Source of the DNA: Firmicutes bacterium UBA1739
GTDB taxonomy: Bacteria > Bacillota > Clostridia > Peptostreptococcales > Anaerovoracaceae
Assembly: GCA_002315385.1 (NCBI GenBank)
Contig: DCHZ01000003.1
Coordinates: forward strand, 1-64,000
Direction of reading: 5' to 3'
DNA: 64,000 bases
Below, one piece after another: positions 1-8,510 of this stretch; position 1 is the stretch's first letter; each line of letters starts with the position of its first letter. Under the pieces are notes generated by a model that was not told the origin of the DNA, made no database searches, and worked only from the letters and a program-made list of their open reading frames with translations. Position numbers and translations under genes: made by a program.

Positions 1-213
1 GGAAAGCTTACAGGAAAAGATTTCAAGACGCAGCCATCGGAGCGTTATTGCGAGTATGCAGATAGGTTCCTAAAAGAGAATATTGGAGGTGCGATGGATT
101 GGAGCATATTTGAAGGAGAGCAAACAATCATGAATGTGAATTCTGGAACTCAGATTCTGCTCAGAAGATATGGAAAAGACCGAGGAATATTAGGTGGAAA
201 CATTTTGAATTGA
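1..213 (+). CDS. C-terminal end of an unrecognised protein (5' truncated by window edge)
   Basis: Frame 1 is open from the first base to a TGA at 211-213, giving the last 70 residues of a protein whose start lies outside the window. The fragment is soluble and mixed in charge, with no membrane segment and a basic stretch (LLRRYGKDRG) near its end. I do not recognise the family. A sigma-A promoter for the next gene begins 58 bases downstream, so this gene is probably a separate transcription unit. No clear terminator hairpin is visible after its stop. Confidence 0.6.
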   Translation, partial: GKLTGKDFKTQPSERYCEYADRFLKENIGGAMDWSIFEGEQTIMNVNSGTQILLRRYGKDRGILGGNILN

Positions 214-270
214 TTTCTGTCAACAAAAAAACTCCACAACAACTTGACACCGTCACAGAGATATTATCAT

Positions 271-299
271 TTGACAATATCGAATGATAAATGTATAAT
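271..299 (+). promoter_or_regulatory. Sigma-A promoter for the CorC-like gene
   Basis: TTGACA at 271-276 and TATAAT at 294-299 are separated by exactly 17 bases, a perfect consensus match. The start codon lies 49 bases after the -10 box and is preceded by an AAAGGAG ribosome site at 336-342. Confidence 0.85.
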
Positions 300-348
300 T
301 TATTTCTATAAGGAAAATGTTTATTATGCATATTGAAAGGAGAAAAAA

Positions 349-1257
349 ATGGATTCTGATTCCGCGGGAAGCAGAAATAGCGGCTCACAGGGATTTTTCA
401 GCAAGCTTTTCGGTATTAAGACCACAGATTCATCCAAAATAGAGGATGAAATAAAAAATATTATGCAGGAAGGGGACGAAATCGGTACTCTTGACAAAGC
501 TCAGAAAAACATGATAGCGAATGTTTTCGAGTTTGATGACAGAACGGTATCCGAGATTATGACACACAGAACGGACTGTATAGTTCTCAGTGTGAAGGAT
601 TCGCTTCAGAATGTTCTTGATCTTGCATTAAAGAACGGCTATTCGAGAATACCCGTTTACGGTGATGATATTGATGATATTGTCGGCGTGTTATATGTAA
701 AAGATCTTCTTGTTCTTCTGACCCAGGACGAAGAGGCAAGAAAGAATTTCAAAATAGAAAATTATATGAGAAAGCCTTTTTTTGTACCGTTTTCAAGAAG
801 GTGTATCGATCTTTTCTCGGATTTGACAGAGCAGAAGATGCAGATGGCTATTGTTGTCGATGAATATGGCGGTACCTTCGGAATAGTGACAATGGAGGAC
901 CTGCTTGAATCAATTGTCGGCAATATGCAGGATGAGTATGATAATGAGGTTGCGGAGATCAGCTGCATCAGTGAGGATGAATATGATATTGCCGGTTGGG
1001 TGACTGTGGACGAGTTTGAAAGATTATTTAATATAGAGATTCCCGATGATGAGTATGAATCGGATACAATGGGAGGCGTGGTTACGGAAATACTCGGAAT
1101 GATTCCGGGAGATGACGAAGCTCCATCCGTTACCGTTCGGGGGATAGAGCTTACTGTTACTGACGCTAATAAAAAATGCATCAATAAAATCAGATGCAGA
1201 AGGATAAAATCCGATGATGGTTCGTCAAATGAGAGTGTTAACAGGGAAAGTAACTGA
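349..1257 (+). CDS. CorC/HlyC-family CBS-domain protein without a membrane domain
   Basis: The 302-residue protein has a CBS pair (about 68-125 and 138-190), with the family signature VVDEYGGTFGIVTMEDLLE at 169-187, followed by a CorC/HlyC C-terminal domain (about 205-285) ending in a basic tail. In this family such proteins are linked to divalent cation (Mg2+/Co2+) efflux or to membrane integrity, and the CBS pair usually binds nucleotides. Most Firmicutes relatives carry an N-terminal DUF21/CNNM membrane domain. Here the first 60 residues are hydrophilic, so it resembles the shorter soluble CorC type of Proteobacteria. It has its own promoter and faces a terminator shared with the convergent penicillin-binding protein gene. 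The start is fixed by AAAGGAG seven bases before ATG. The family call is firm; the role is not. Confidence 0.85.
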   Translation: MDSDSAGSRNSGSQGFFSKLFGIKTTDSSKIEDEIKNIMQEGDEIGTLDKAQKNMIANVFEFDDRTVSEIMTHRTDCIVLSVKDSLQNVLDLALKNGYSRIPVYGDDIDDIVGVLYVKDLLVLLTQDEEARKNFKIENYMRKPFFVPFSRRCIDLFSDLTEQKMQMAIVVDEYGGTFGIVTMEDLLESIVGNMQDEYDNEVAEISCISEDEYDIAGWVTVDEFERLFNIEIPDDEYESDTMGGVVTEILGMIPGDDEAPSVTVRGIELTVTDANKKCINKIRCRRIKSDDGSSNESVNRESN

Positions 1258-1283
1258 CACTGAATTGAGTATAATAAAATATT

Positions 1284-1325
1284 AACCCTGCTGCGGAAGA
1301 ATTCCGCGACAGGGTTGTTTTTTTT
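1284..1325. terminator. Bidirectional rho-independent terminator
   Basis: AACCCTG (1284-1290) pairs with CAGGGTT (1310-1316), and the inner arms TGCGGAA and TTCCGC also pair. A T run follows at 1318-1325 and an A-rich stretch precedes the stem, so it can end both the CorC-like gene (+) and the penicillin-binding protein gene (-). Confidence 0.85.
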
Positions 1326-1330
1326 AATCT

Positions 1331-2719
1331 TCAGTTTTCGGCAGATGCTTCGGAAGCTTTGGATACGGCCTTCTGAAGTACTTTGTTTGCTATTGCAGCG
1401 GCAGTTTTGACGCCGCTTCCGCCGCCTTCTGCGTATACGACAAAAGCATATGGAGCATTTTCGTTTTTAATGAAACCGGTAAACCATGAATTAGATGTGT
1501 TTGATGAGTCGACCTGGGCTGTTCCTGTTTTGCCGTAAATGTCAAGCCCCGGAAATTTACTTTCTCCATATGTGTTTATTACATTGGATTTCATGAATGC
1601 AGTGATGGTTTTTGCCGTCTCGGAATTAATCAGAGTTCCTGTTCTGTTTTTTATGTAGAAGCTCGTTTTAAGTCCTCCGCTGAGAGTGCTTTTTAATATT
1701 ATCTGCGGAATCGCACTTTTGCCTTCTTGGGCAATGGCACCCATATATATCATCATAGAGCAGGGGTTGACCAGATCACTGCCCTGACCGACACCGCCCC
1801 AGGCTATATCTCCCTGTGAGTCGGTTTCGAAACCGAAGCTTGAGGCTTTGGTTTTTATTCCGTTTACCGAATAAGAGTCGGTAAGGCCGGTTTTTTCCGT
1901 ATATTCGGAAAGAGTCTCTCCCCCCAGCATATCGGCAATCTGGGCGAAGGCACAGTTGCAGGATACATTAAGTGCTGTTTCAAGAGATATATCTCCGTGA
2001 GTACCCGTGCAGGTTATGGTTTTGCCACCGATTTCTATGCTGCCGGGGCAGTTGAAGGTCATGGATTGGATTCCGGGGATTTCTTCCAAAGCGGCATTTA
2101 ATGTAACAAGCTTAAAAGTTGAGCCGGGAATGAAAGAAGATGAATAGAATCTGTTCATATATACGCCTTCATACAGGCTGTTGTCGGGATCGATAGTCGG
2201 CGGATTTGCCGGATCAAATGTAGGTGTACTGATAAGACAGAGTATTTCCCCTGTTTCATAGTTGTATACCCCCACTGTGCCTTTATAAGAGCCCATGGCC
2301 TCGTAAGCGGTTTTACAGATATCGGAATCAATGGTAAGGTAGAGTCTGTTTCCTTCGGTTCCGATATGTTTTGCACCGGTAATAAAATTATAGCCTGTCA
2401 GTCTTGCGGCAAATTTCGTGATGGCACCTGTCGCAATTTTTCCGTCGGGGATTCCCACGGTATGAAGAACGGCTTTTCTGACGGATTGACTGTCATTGTA
2501 ATGCCAGACACCGTCGGAGGCGGATGCCAGTATTTCACCGTTCCTGTCTAAAAGAGTACCTGATTTAAGCACGCCGTTTGTGTACAAGTGGGAGTTTGCC
2601 GAAAACGATGCCCAGCTGCTTCCTTTTGTAAAATACTGTGTGAGGAAGTAGCCTGTGCCGATAAGAAGAATTATGGCAAGTGTAAAGCACAGTATTGCTC
2701 TTTTTGAAATGGTTTTCAT
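1331..2719 (-). CDS. Penicillin-binding protein, class B-like transpeptidase
   Basis: This 462-residue protein has a single N-terminal membrane anchor (about 8-27) and an extracellular transpeptidase domain. The active-site motifs are all present and correctly spaced: STFK (catalytic Ser200), SCN (253-255) and KTG (397-399). It would cross-link peptidoglycan peptides. It is short for the class and has only a brief N-terminal segment before the transpeptidase domain, like the PbpA proteins that pair with FtsW/RodA partners. Its ATG overlaps the stop of the upstream FHA-FtsW/RodA gene by four bases (2716-2719), so the two are translationally coupled and probably form a SEDS polymerase-transpeptidase pair. 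Whether it acts in elongation, division or sporulation cannot be told from the sequence. Confidence 0.92.
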   Translation of the reverse strand: MKTISKRAILCFTLAIILLIGTGYFLTQYFTKGSSWASFSANSHLYTNGVLKSGTLLDRNGEILASASDGVWHYNDSQSVRKAVLHTVGIPDGKIATGAITKFAARLTGYNFITGAKHIGTEGNRLYLTIDSDICKTAYEAMGSYKGTVGVYNYETGEILCLISTPTFDPANPPTIDPDNSLYEGVYMNRFYSSSFIPGSTFKLVTLNAALEEIPGIQSMTFNCPGSIEIGGKTITCTGTHGDISLETALNVSCNCAFAQIADMLGGETLSEYTEKTGLTDSYSVNGIKTKASSFGFETDSQGDIAWGGVGQGSDLVNPCSMMIYMGAIAQEGKSAIPQIILKSTLSGGLKTSFYIKNRTGTLINSETAKTITAFMKSNVINTYGESKFPGLDIYGKTGTAQVDSSNTSNSWFTGFIKNENAPYAFVVYAEGGGSGVKTAAAIANKVLQKAVSKASEASAEN

Positions 2720-4761
2720 TTTCGTTCACCTCGGTTGTATAATCCTGTCACTTCATCCAGATAAACCGTTTCGTCGTTGGCCTTTTCCGAAGTTTCGGAG
2801 AAGGAACGGGGAGAATCAGACTTCCTACGCTGTTCGAAATCCGGAATTTCGTCACGGACCAGGACGTCGGGAATCCTGTCATCGATAGTTCCGTTATCAC
2901 GAGTGCGCCTTCTTCCGCCTTTCTGTGAAGGCGGTTTTTCCGGCAGTTTTTCTGTCTGAGTTCTGATTTTTTTGACAGCAAAGCTTGCTCCCTGTCTGGT
3001 ATCCACGGCTTTTACAAATGCCAGCAGTCCCCAGGCAGCCAGCATACTTGACCCTCCGCACGAAACAAAGGGGAAGGTGACACCCGTAAGGGGAAAGAGA
3101 TCGAGAGAGCCGAAAACATTAAGCATTGTCTGGAATACAAGCATAGAAGTTGCGGCACAGGCAGCAATCACGTAATAAGTTGAACGCCCGCTTTTTCCGA
3201 CTCTGACTGAAAAAATCGCGAAGGATACAATTGCCAGAATGGCAAGGATCCCTATTATCAGTCCCCATTCTTCGCATATCATTCCGAAAACAAGGTCGGT
3301 GTTGGCGGCGGCAACCTTGTGAAGCCATCCGTTTCCGGAGCCTACACCGATTAAACCACCGCTGGCGGCTGCGGACATGGTTCGTACCTGCTGGTAGCCT
3401 GTATCGGAGACATGCTCCCAGGCGTGTCCCCATACGGAGAATCTGGCCGCAATATATGGTTTAAATTTCAGCGTAATCAAAAATGCGGCTACAGCGGAAC
3501 CGCAGATTATCAGCAGCGTTTTATAATCTCCTGAACGCATAAAAGCAATAATCAGAAATGTGATGAAAAATATTGCTGCGGTTCCGAAGTCACTCATAAG
3601 TGCCAGAGTTCCGAAACAGAAAAATGACAGTACCATAAATCCCCAGAAATTTCTCCTTTTAAACAACCGGTCCAGAGATGCGGCACCGGCGAAAACAAAG
3701 CAGATTTTAGCCAGTTCGGAAGGCTGAAAAGATACTCCCATTATGTACACCCAGTTCTGGGCACCATTCTGAATTGTGCCGACAATAAGACTGGAAATAA
3801 GGAGAAGACCCGTAAATCCTGCCATCAGGTATCTGGATTTCATGGTCCTGTTCAAATCACGTAAATACCATGAAAGAAACAGAAATCCCGCCATACCCAA
3901 AAGGATAGCGGCAAGCTGTTTAAAGCATCCTGCGGGATTACTGCTGGCTGTAACCGAAAGGCAGAGTGAACTCAGAAAAAAAGCGAGAATTTCAGGCTCA
4001 AGACCTTTTCGGTTTGCGGCGCAGAACATTAATGTGTATGCCCACATTACCGCAGCAAATACAGTAAAAGAAATAAAGATTTCCGCACTGTGTTCGGGCC
4101 GGTTGATTACCAGACTTGAGGCTGCCAGCATCTGAAAGACTGTCAGCAGGCTGACAGAGAATACCGGAGAGAAGGAAATTGAAGATATTTCCGATCTCTT
4201 TCTGGATTGAATTTCAGCTTCACTTTCGGAAATTGTAGTGAAAACAAAATCGACTCCGCCCAGTGACAGGGTATCTCCCGATGCTATACTGCCTTCATTC
4301 CCGATCCGGTTTCCGTTGATAAGTATCTGACCGTCATCAGACAGATCATGAACCTTCCATTTTTTTTTGCCGTCGAAAATAAGTGCACAGTGCTGCTTTG
4401 AAATTGTAAGAAATTCGATGATGATGTCGCAGATTTTACTCCTGCCAATCAGAGTTTCCCAATGTGTGACAGGGAATCTTCCCAGACTGTCGGATTCAAG
4501 ATATGCCCAGGTTTCCTTGGGGTTTTTTACTTTGAGCATACTGCGTATTATTGATGTAAGAATAATAAGGGCGAGAACAGGCATGACCCATCTTACAATG
4601 TGACAGTACCATTCGCCTATGTTAAGGCTGTTGTTTCTGAGCCAGCTGAGAGCATAGGGAAGAGACTTGATCCCGTTTTCACAAAGCTGAGCTATAAAAG
4701 CCGCAAACTGGCATATTTTAAGCCATATAAAATTCAGTATTTCGATAATTCCGTTTTGCAT
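2716..4761 (-). CDS. FHA domain-FtsW/RodA (SEDS) fusion, peptidoglycan glycosyltransferase
   Basis: The protein has an N-terminal membrane segment (about 52-75), an FHA domain (about 88-175, with IGRS at 105-108, SKQH at 121-124 and NGNRI at 149-153), a polytopic FtsW/RodA/SpoVE domain (about 205-560) and a hydrophilic charged tail. SEDS proteins polymerise lipid II into glycan strands with a class B PBP, here the overlapping downstream gene. FHA domains bind phosphothreonine, so a Ser/Thr kinase such as the PrkC homologue at 19.5 kb may control this complex (inference). I chose ATG at 4761, because AAAGGGGA sits seven to eight bases upstream. A TTG at 4782 would add seven residues that are themselves encoded by this ribosome site. 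Expressed from a near-consensus promoter at 4786-4814. Confidence 0.92.
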   Translation of the reverse strand: MQNGIIEILNFIWLKICQFAAFIAQLCENGIKSLPYALSWLRNNSLNIGEWYCHIVRWVMPVLALIILTSIIRSMLKVKNPKETWAYLESDSLGRFPVTHWETLIGRSKICDIIIEFLTISKQHCALIFDGKKKWKVHDLSDDGQILINGNRIGNEGSIASGDTLSLGGVDFVFTTISESEAEIQSRKRSEISSISFSPVFSVSLLTVFQMLAASSLVINRPEHSAEIFISFTVFAAVMWAYTLMFCAANRKGLEPEILAFFLSSLCLSVTASSNPAGCFKQLAAILLGMAGFLFLSWYLRDLNRTMKSRYLMAGFTGLLLISSLIVGTIQNGAQNWVYIMGVSFQPSELAKICFVFAGAASLDRLFKRRNFWGFMVLSFFCFGTLALMSDFGTAAIFFITFLIIAFMRSGDYKTLLIICGSAVAAFLITLKFKPYIAARFSVWGHAWEHVSDTGYQQVRTMSAAASGGLIGVGSGNGWLHKVAAANTDLVFGMICEEWGLIIGILAILAIVSFAIFSVRVGKSGRSTYYVIAACAATSMLVFQTMLNVFGSLDLFPLTGVTFPFVSCGGSSMLAAWGLLAFVKAVDTRQGASFAVKKIRTQTEKLPEKPPSQKGGRRRTRDNGTIDDRIPDVLVRDEIPDFEQRRKSDSPRSFSETSEKANDETVYLDEVTGLYNRGERK

Positions 4762-4785
4762 AATCAGTTCCCCTTTACTCAATAA

Positions 4786-4814
4786 ATTATATGTATTTTT
4801 GTCGTATTTTTCAA
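4786..4814 (-). promoter_or_regulatory. Sigma-A promoter for the FtsW/RodA-PBP operon
   Basis: On the minus strand TTGAAA (4814-4809) and TATAAT (4791-4786) are 17 bases apart. The -10 box is about 25 bases before the chosen ATG, giving a very short leader. If transcription starts at the usual distance from the -10 box, the TTG at 4782 would lie at or upstream of the first base of the RNA, which supports the ATG at 4761. Confidence 0.8.
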
Positions 4815-4959
4815 GAAAAAACAGCTTATTTTGTGAAACAGTTTTTGTCTTTTTATCGGCAGACAGTGAGCAGCAAGCCGGTATGTATGTGAACTGTGAA
4901 CCTGCGGCCGGAGTTTTTTTTTATGATGTGAACAAAAATACGTTTAATTCGAAAAAAAG

Positions 4960-4968
4960 TGGTATAAT
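4960..4968 (+). promoter_or_regulatory. Extended -10 promoter for the flavin reductase-rubredoxin gene
   Basis: TGGTATAAT gives a TGn extension directly before a consensus TATAAT at 4963-4968. No good -35 box is seen at 16-18 bases, which is common for extended -10 promoters. The divergent FtsW/RodA promoter is about 150 bases away. Confidence 0.65.
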
Positions 4969-5011
4969 AGTTGAATAAGAGTATAGAAGAAATATCTGAA
5001 AGGAGAAGAAT

Positions 5012-5614
5012 ATGGATAGTAAAGTAATGTTTAAGCTCAGCTACGGACTTTATGTTCTTACAGCTTCGGAAGAAGATCGGGATAACGGATGCATAATAAA
5101 CACAGCACTTCAGGTAACGGGAAATCCAAACAGAATATCGATTACCGTAAACAAAATGAATCATACTCATGACATGATAAAGAGAACCGGCTGCTTTAAT
5201 GTTTCAATGCTTACAGAGCAGGTTTCTTTTGATGTGATTAAGAATTTCGGATTTCAGAGTGGAAAAACCGTGAATAAGTTTGAAGATTATGAAGGTTATC
5301 TGAGAGCCGATAACGGGATAATATATCTGACAAAATTCTGCAACGGATTTATTTCGGCAAAAGTATTTAAAGAAATAGATCTGGGAACACATACTATGTT
5401 TATTTCGGATGTGACTGACGGAAAGATAATTTCAGATATACCGTCTGTTACTTACGATTTCTATCAGAAAAACATTAAGCCGGCTCCCGCGAAAACAGAA
5501 AAAAAGGGTTGGATATGCAAAATATGCGGATATGTTCACGAGAGTGAGGAATTGCCGGAAGATTTTATCTGTCCGATATGCAAACACGGGGCAGCCGATT
5601 TTGAAAAGCTATAA
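5012..5614 (+). CDS. Flavin reductase-rubredoxin fusion (high-molecular-weight rubredoxin type)
   Basis: Residues 1 to about 155 form an FMN-binding split-barrel flavin reductase domain. Residues 165-200 are a compact rubredoxin-like domain with Cys169, Cys172, Cys187 and Cys190 in CxxC...CPxC order, expected to bind one iron. A similar arrangement is known in Hrb proteins of acetogens, which pass electrons from NAD(P)H to flavodiiron proteins for O2 or NO removal. No flavodiiron gene is in this window, so the partner is unknown. The rubredoxin unit is shorter than free rubredoxins (about 36 against about 52 residues). The gene is monocistronic, with its own promoter, an AAAGGAG ribosome site and a terminator. 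Likely cytoplasmic and part of oxidative stress defence. Confidence 0.85.
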   Translation: MDSKVMFKLSYGLYVLTASEEDRDNGCIINTALQVTGNPNRISITVNKMNHTHDMIKRTGCFNVSMLTEQVSFDVIKNFGFQSGKTVNKFEDYEGYLRADNGIIYLTKFCNGFISAKVFKEIDLGTHTMFISDVTDGKIISDIPSVTYDFYQKNIKPAPAKTEKKGWICKICGYVHESEELPEDFICPICKHGAADFEKL

Positions 5615-5654
5615 TGAATTATTACTGAGGTAAACAGACGGAATGATATAAAAA

Positions 5655-5685
5655 CCTGCAATCCCGGAAGATTGCGGGTTTTTTT
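5655..5685 (+). terminator. Rho-independent terminator
   Basis: The arms CCTGCAATC and GATTGCGGG form a near-perfect stem with a short loop (5655-5678), followed by seven T residues (5679-5685). It ends the flavin reductase-rubredoxin transcript. Confidence 0.88.
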
Positions 5686-5743
5686 GCGCAGTATGGCGGA
5701 GTATAAATAATACATTAAATTTGTCGTACGGCATCACGGTATA

Positions 5744-5772
5744 TTGTATTTTGAATAATTGAGATGTATAAT
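5744..5772 (+). promoter_or_regulatory. Probable promoter for the ArsB/NhaD-type permease
   Basis: TTGTAT (5744-5749) and TATAAT (5767-5772) are 17 bases apart, 45 bases before the ATG. The -35 box matches consensus at four of six positions. Confidence 0.6.
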
Positions 5773-5816
5773 ATTATGAATTTTAAAAGCAATTTCGTTA
5801 TAGAAGGTGGTAAGAC

Positions 5817-7085
5817 ATGAATTATATTCAGATTATTTCAATTTTGATTTTTGCGGTAACGATGCTGCTTATAATGACAGAGAAGCTTCACAGGATGACA
5901 GCTGCTTTGGCGGGAGCTGTTGCCACAATTATTCTCGGAGTCCTGGACATAGAAACCGGAATAAAGTATATAGACGGGGAAACCATATGTATTCTGGTGG
6001 GAATGATGCTCACGGTCTCTGTAATACGAAAGTCCGGTCTGTTTGAGTTCCTCGCAATCAAGTCGGCGAAGCTTGCAAGAGGAAAACCATGGGCTATCAT
6101 GGTTGCGTTTATGCTGATAACAGCATTCCTGTCGGCATTTCTTGATAATGTAACAACAGTTCTTCTTGTGGGACCGATGCTGTTTGCCATTACAAAAGCA
6201 TTGGGAGTTAATCCGATACCCTACGTGATATCGACTATAATAGCTTCAAATATCGGAGGAACCGGTACATTAATCGGTGACCCGCCTAATATTATGATAG
6301 GCAGTGCCGCTAATCTCAGCTTCATGGATTTTATTGCCAACACAGGCCCTGCAGTTCTGGTAGTGCTTCTTGCAACGATAGTATGTTTCTATTTTCTTTA
6401 CGGCAGAAAGGAAAAGGTCAGCGAGGAAAATGTTAAGAAGCTGATGAATATGGATGAAAAGCTGCAGATAAAAGATAAAAAGCTGATGATAAAAAGCGTT
6501 GCTCTGCTGGCTCTGATGATACTTGCCTTTATTCTTCAGGATTATATAGGACTTAAGTCTGCGGTCATCGCACTGGGATCGGCTACCGTAATGCTTATCA
6601 TAGGAAGACAGGATATTGACCAGGTGGTGGAAGGCGTTGAATGGACTACGATAGTATTTTTTATAGGTCTGTTTATTGTAGTCGGAGGACTTCAGGAAAC
6701 CGGAGTGGTTAACATGCTGGCGAACGTAATAATCGATCTTACTAAGGATAATGTTATTATGGGTGTAATTATCGTTCTCTGGGTATCCGCAATTCTTTCA
6801 TCCTTCCTTGACAATATTCCGTTTGTGGCAACAATGATTCCGCTGATAACGGCAATGGGTGATGCCGGGATGAATGTTATGCCGTTCTGGTGGGCATTGT
6901 CTCTGGGCGCGTGTCTCGGAGGAAACGGAACACTGATAGGCGCTTCTGCCAATGTAGTTCTGTCCGGCATAAGTGCAAAAGAAGGGCATCCGATATCATT
7001 TAAGAATTACATGAAAGTGGGATTCCCTCTGATGATTATCAGTATTATTATCTGTACGGTATATGTTGTATTGAGATACAGTTAG
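5817..7085 (+). CDS. ArsB/NhaD-type (SLC13-like) ion transporter
   Basis: This 422-residue polytopic membrane protein has about 11-12 hydrophobic segments and two internally related halves. Each half ends in a family motif: ASNIGGTGTLIGDPPNIMIG in the first, and a GACLGGNGTLIGASANVV stretch in the second. Such proteins (IT superfamily) include arsenite pumps, Na+/H+ antiporters and dicarboxylate carriers. The SDNVTTVLL-like element (LDNVTTVLL) is also present. There is no arsR, arsA or arsC nearby, so arsenic export is not implied and the substrate is unknown. The gene is monocistronic, with an AAGGTGG ribosome site, and is followed by a large stem terminator. A second, more distant member of the superfamily lies at 59.0-60.2 kb. 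Confidence 0.85.
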   Translation: MNYIQIISILIFAVTMLLIMTEKLHRMTAALAGAVATIILGVLDIETGIKYIDGETICILVGMMLTVSVIRKSGLFEFLAIKSAKLARGKPWAIMVAFMLITAFLSAFLDNVTTVLLVGPMLFAITKALGVNPIPYVISTIIASNIGGTGTLIGDPPNIMIGSAANLSFMDFIANTGPAVLVVLLATIVCFYFLYGRKEKVSEENVKKLMNMDEKLQIKDKKLMIKSVALLALMILAFILQDYIGLKSAVIALGSATVMLIIGRQDIDQVVEGVEWTTIVFFIGLFIVVGGLQETGVVNMLANVIIDLTKDNVIMGVIIVLWVSAILSSFLDNIPFVATMIPLITAMGDAGMNVMPFWWALSLGACLGGNGTLIGASANVVLSGISAKEGHPISFKNYMKVGFPLMIISIIICTVYVVLRYS

Positions 7086-7130
7086 TATGGTATTAATCTG
7101 AAGGCGGCAGTCTGAAATAGAATTATTTAA

Positions 7131-7200
7131 CCCCGTAATTGTACGTTTGACTTCGGGCAGGAGACCTGAGGCTTCAATAAGCAGTTACGGGGCTTTTTTT
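7131..7200 (+). terminator. Terminator with a large, branched loop
   Basis: CCCCGTAA (7131-7138) pairs with TTACGGGG (7185-7192) and is followed by C and seven T residues. The 46-base loop holds its own small hairpin CAGG-AGA-CCTG at 7158-7168. The loop is unusually long for a simple terminator. Confidence 0.75.
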
Positions 7201-7290
7201 GGTTCTATGTCAAATGTTGGGGTAGAACAAAATAACGAAATATTTTTTTATTGGTAATATCAGATCGGGCTGAAAAAAATATAATTACAG

Positions 7291-7713
7291 TTACCGGGAA
7301 AAAAATTTTGAGAATGAACGGACAGTACTCGATACAAGGAGAATTGCCAGAGCAATGCATCCCGCATACATAATAACCGAGCCTCCGAGAACGATGCCCT
7401 GTTCAAAATCTCTGGTAAGAAAAGCCAGCGTCATGCTGTACATTTTTGCCCCCGGGACCAAAGGAATAATTCCGGGAATAATGAAAACAGTGGCGGTTTC
7501 TTTAAGAATCCGGGATAATAATTCTCCCATCAGAGCAATGCAGCATGAGCCGATGAAGCAGCCTATTATTTCATTCGGGAGGAACATAAGGTAAACCGCA
7601 TAACCGATACAGGCGGTCAGCCCGGAAAACGCCAGATGCTTTTTCGGAATGTCGCATACTATCCCGTAACAGAAAGCGGCGGCGAATATTGCGGCACATT
7701 TTATGTAAAACAC
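7291..7713 (-). CDS. ThrE-type exporter, small subunit (DUF3815-like)
   Basis: This 140-residue protein has four or five hydrophobic segments and the PGIIPLVPG element typical of the C-terminal half of threonine/serine exporters (ThrE_2, DUF3815). In actinobacterial ThrE the two halves are one chain; here they are split and adjacent. It starts with GTG, and the G of the upstream TAG stop is the first base of that GTG, so translation is coupled. AGGAGG lies nine bases before the start. With the next gene it probably forms one transporter that exports threonine, serine or similar small solutes. Confidence 0.82.
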   Translation of the reverse strand: MFYIKCAAIFAAAFCYGIVCDIPKKHLAFSGLTACIGYAVYLMFLPNEIIGCFIGSCCIALMGELLSRILKETATVFIIPGIIPLVPGAKMYSMTLAFLTRDFEQGIVLGGSVIMYAGCIALAILLVSSTVRSFSKFFSR

Positions 7714-8495
7714 TACATTACACCTCCTGCCATCTCATAAAGATCAATTATTATACCTACACCGACAGCAATAGATGTCGCAATAATGAGAGCTTCAAAA
7801 GCCCGGACAATACCCGACAGAAGATCCCCGTTCAGAGAATCTCTGATGGCATTGGTTATGGCTATTCCCGGCAGAAGCATGAAAATCGCACCAATCAGGA
7901 TGTATTGAATATCGCTGCAAAATCCTGCAGTGTAGCATATTATTGCCAGAACGGCACCTATCACACTTGCAAAAAGAGTTCTTATGAAAGAATTCTTTTC
8001 TATGATTGAATAGATATCCACGAAAAAGAACATAACACAGCCTATAACAAAACCGCAGACAACATCGTTTACTTTTCCGCCGCTGGCCAGGGTAAAGGCT
8101 GAGGTCGCCGCTCCGGCGGCTATTGTTTTTATGGGCTTTGAATAATATTTGGCACAGTCAATACTTTCCAGCTTTGCAAAAGCCGAAGCCAGACTCATTC
8201 TGTCGGGAGAATAGTTTCTGGCAAAGTCATTGACTTCGGATACTTTTCTCAGATTAATTCCACGGTTGTCAATGGATTTCTGGTAAGTATAGGTAAGACC
8301 GCTTTCCTCCCCGTCATCGATGGACAGGAACATTCCCGTCGGAGTTACAAAAGATTCCACCTTGGAAATCCCGGAAACCTCGCAGATTCGCTTCATTACA
8401 TCTTCCGCACGATAGGTTTCCCCTCCGTTTTTCAGCATTATTTCACCGGCATAAAGAGCCAGCTCGAGAATCAGTTTATTATTGTTGGTTTTCAT
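7713..8495 (-). CDS. ThrE-type exporter, large subunit (DUF1212-like)
   Basis: This 260-residue protein has a soluble N-terminal part (about 1-110) with the family features GGETYRAED and VTPTGMFLS, followed by five hydrophobic segments, including LLPGIAITNAIRD, which is typical of DUF1212 proteins. It pairs with the overlapping small subunit. The ribosome site is weak (AAGAAAAG), and the gene begins only 15 bases after the small cysteine protein gene upstream on the same strand, so it is likely co-transcribed from the promoter at 8756-8784. Confidence 0.85.
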   Translation of the reverse strand: MKTNNNKLILELALYAGEIMLKNGGETYRAEDVMKRICEVSGISKVESFVTPTGMFLSIDDGEESGLTYTYQKSIDNRGINLRKVSEVNDFARNYSPDRMSLASAFAKLESIDCAKYYSKPIKTIAAGAATSAFTLASGGKVNDVVCGFVIGCVMFFFVDIYSIIEKNSFIRTLFASVIGAVLAIICYTAGFCSDIQYILIGAIFMLLPGIAITNAIRDSLNGDLLSGIVRAFEALIIATSIAVGVGIIIDLYEMAGGVM

Positions 8496-8510
8496 TCTTT
8501 TCTTACAGAA

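Noticed and set aside
5817..7085. Arsenite efflux pump as a firm call
   Set aside because: The fold family also includes Na+/H+ antiporters and carboxylate carriers, and no other ars gene is near.
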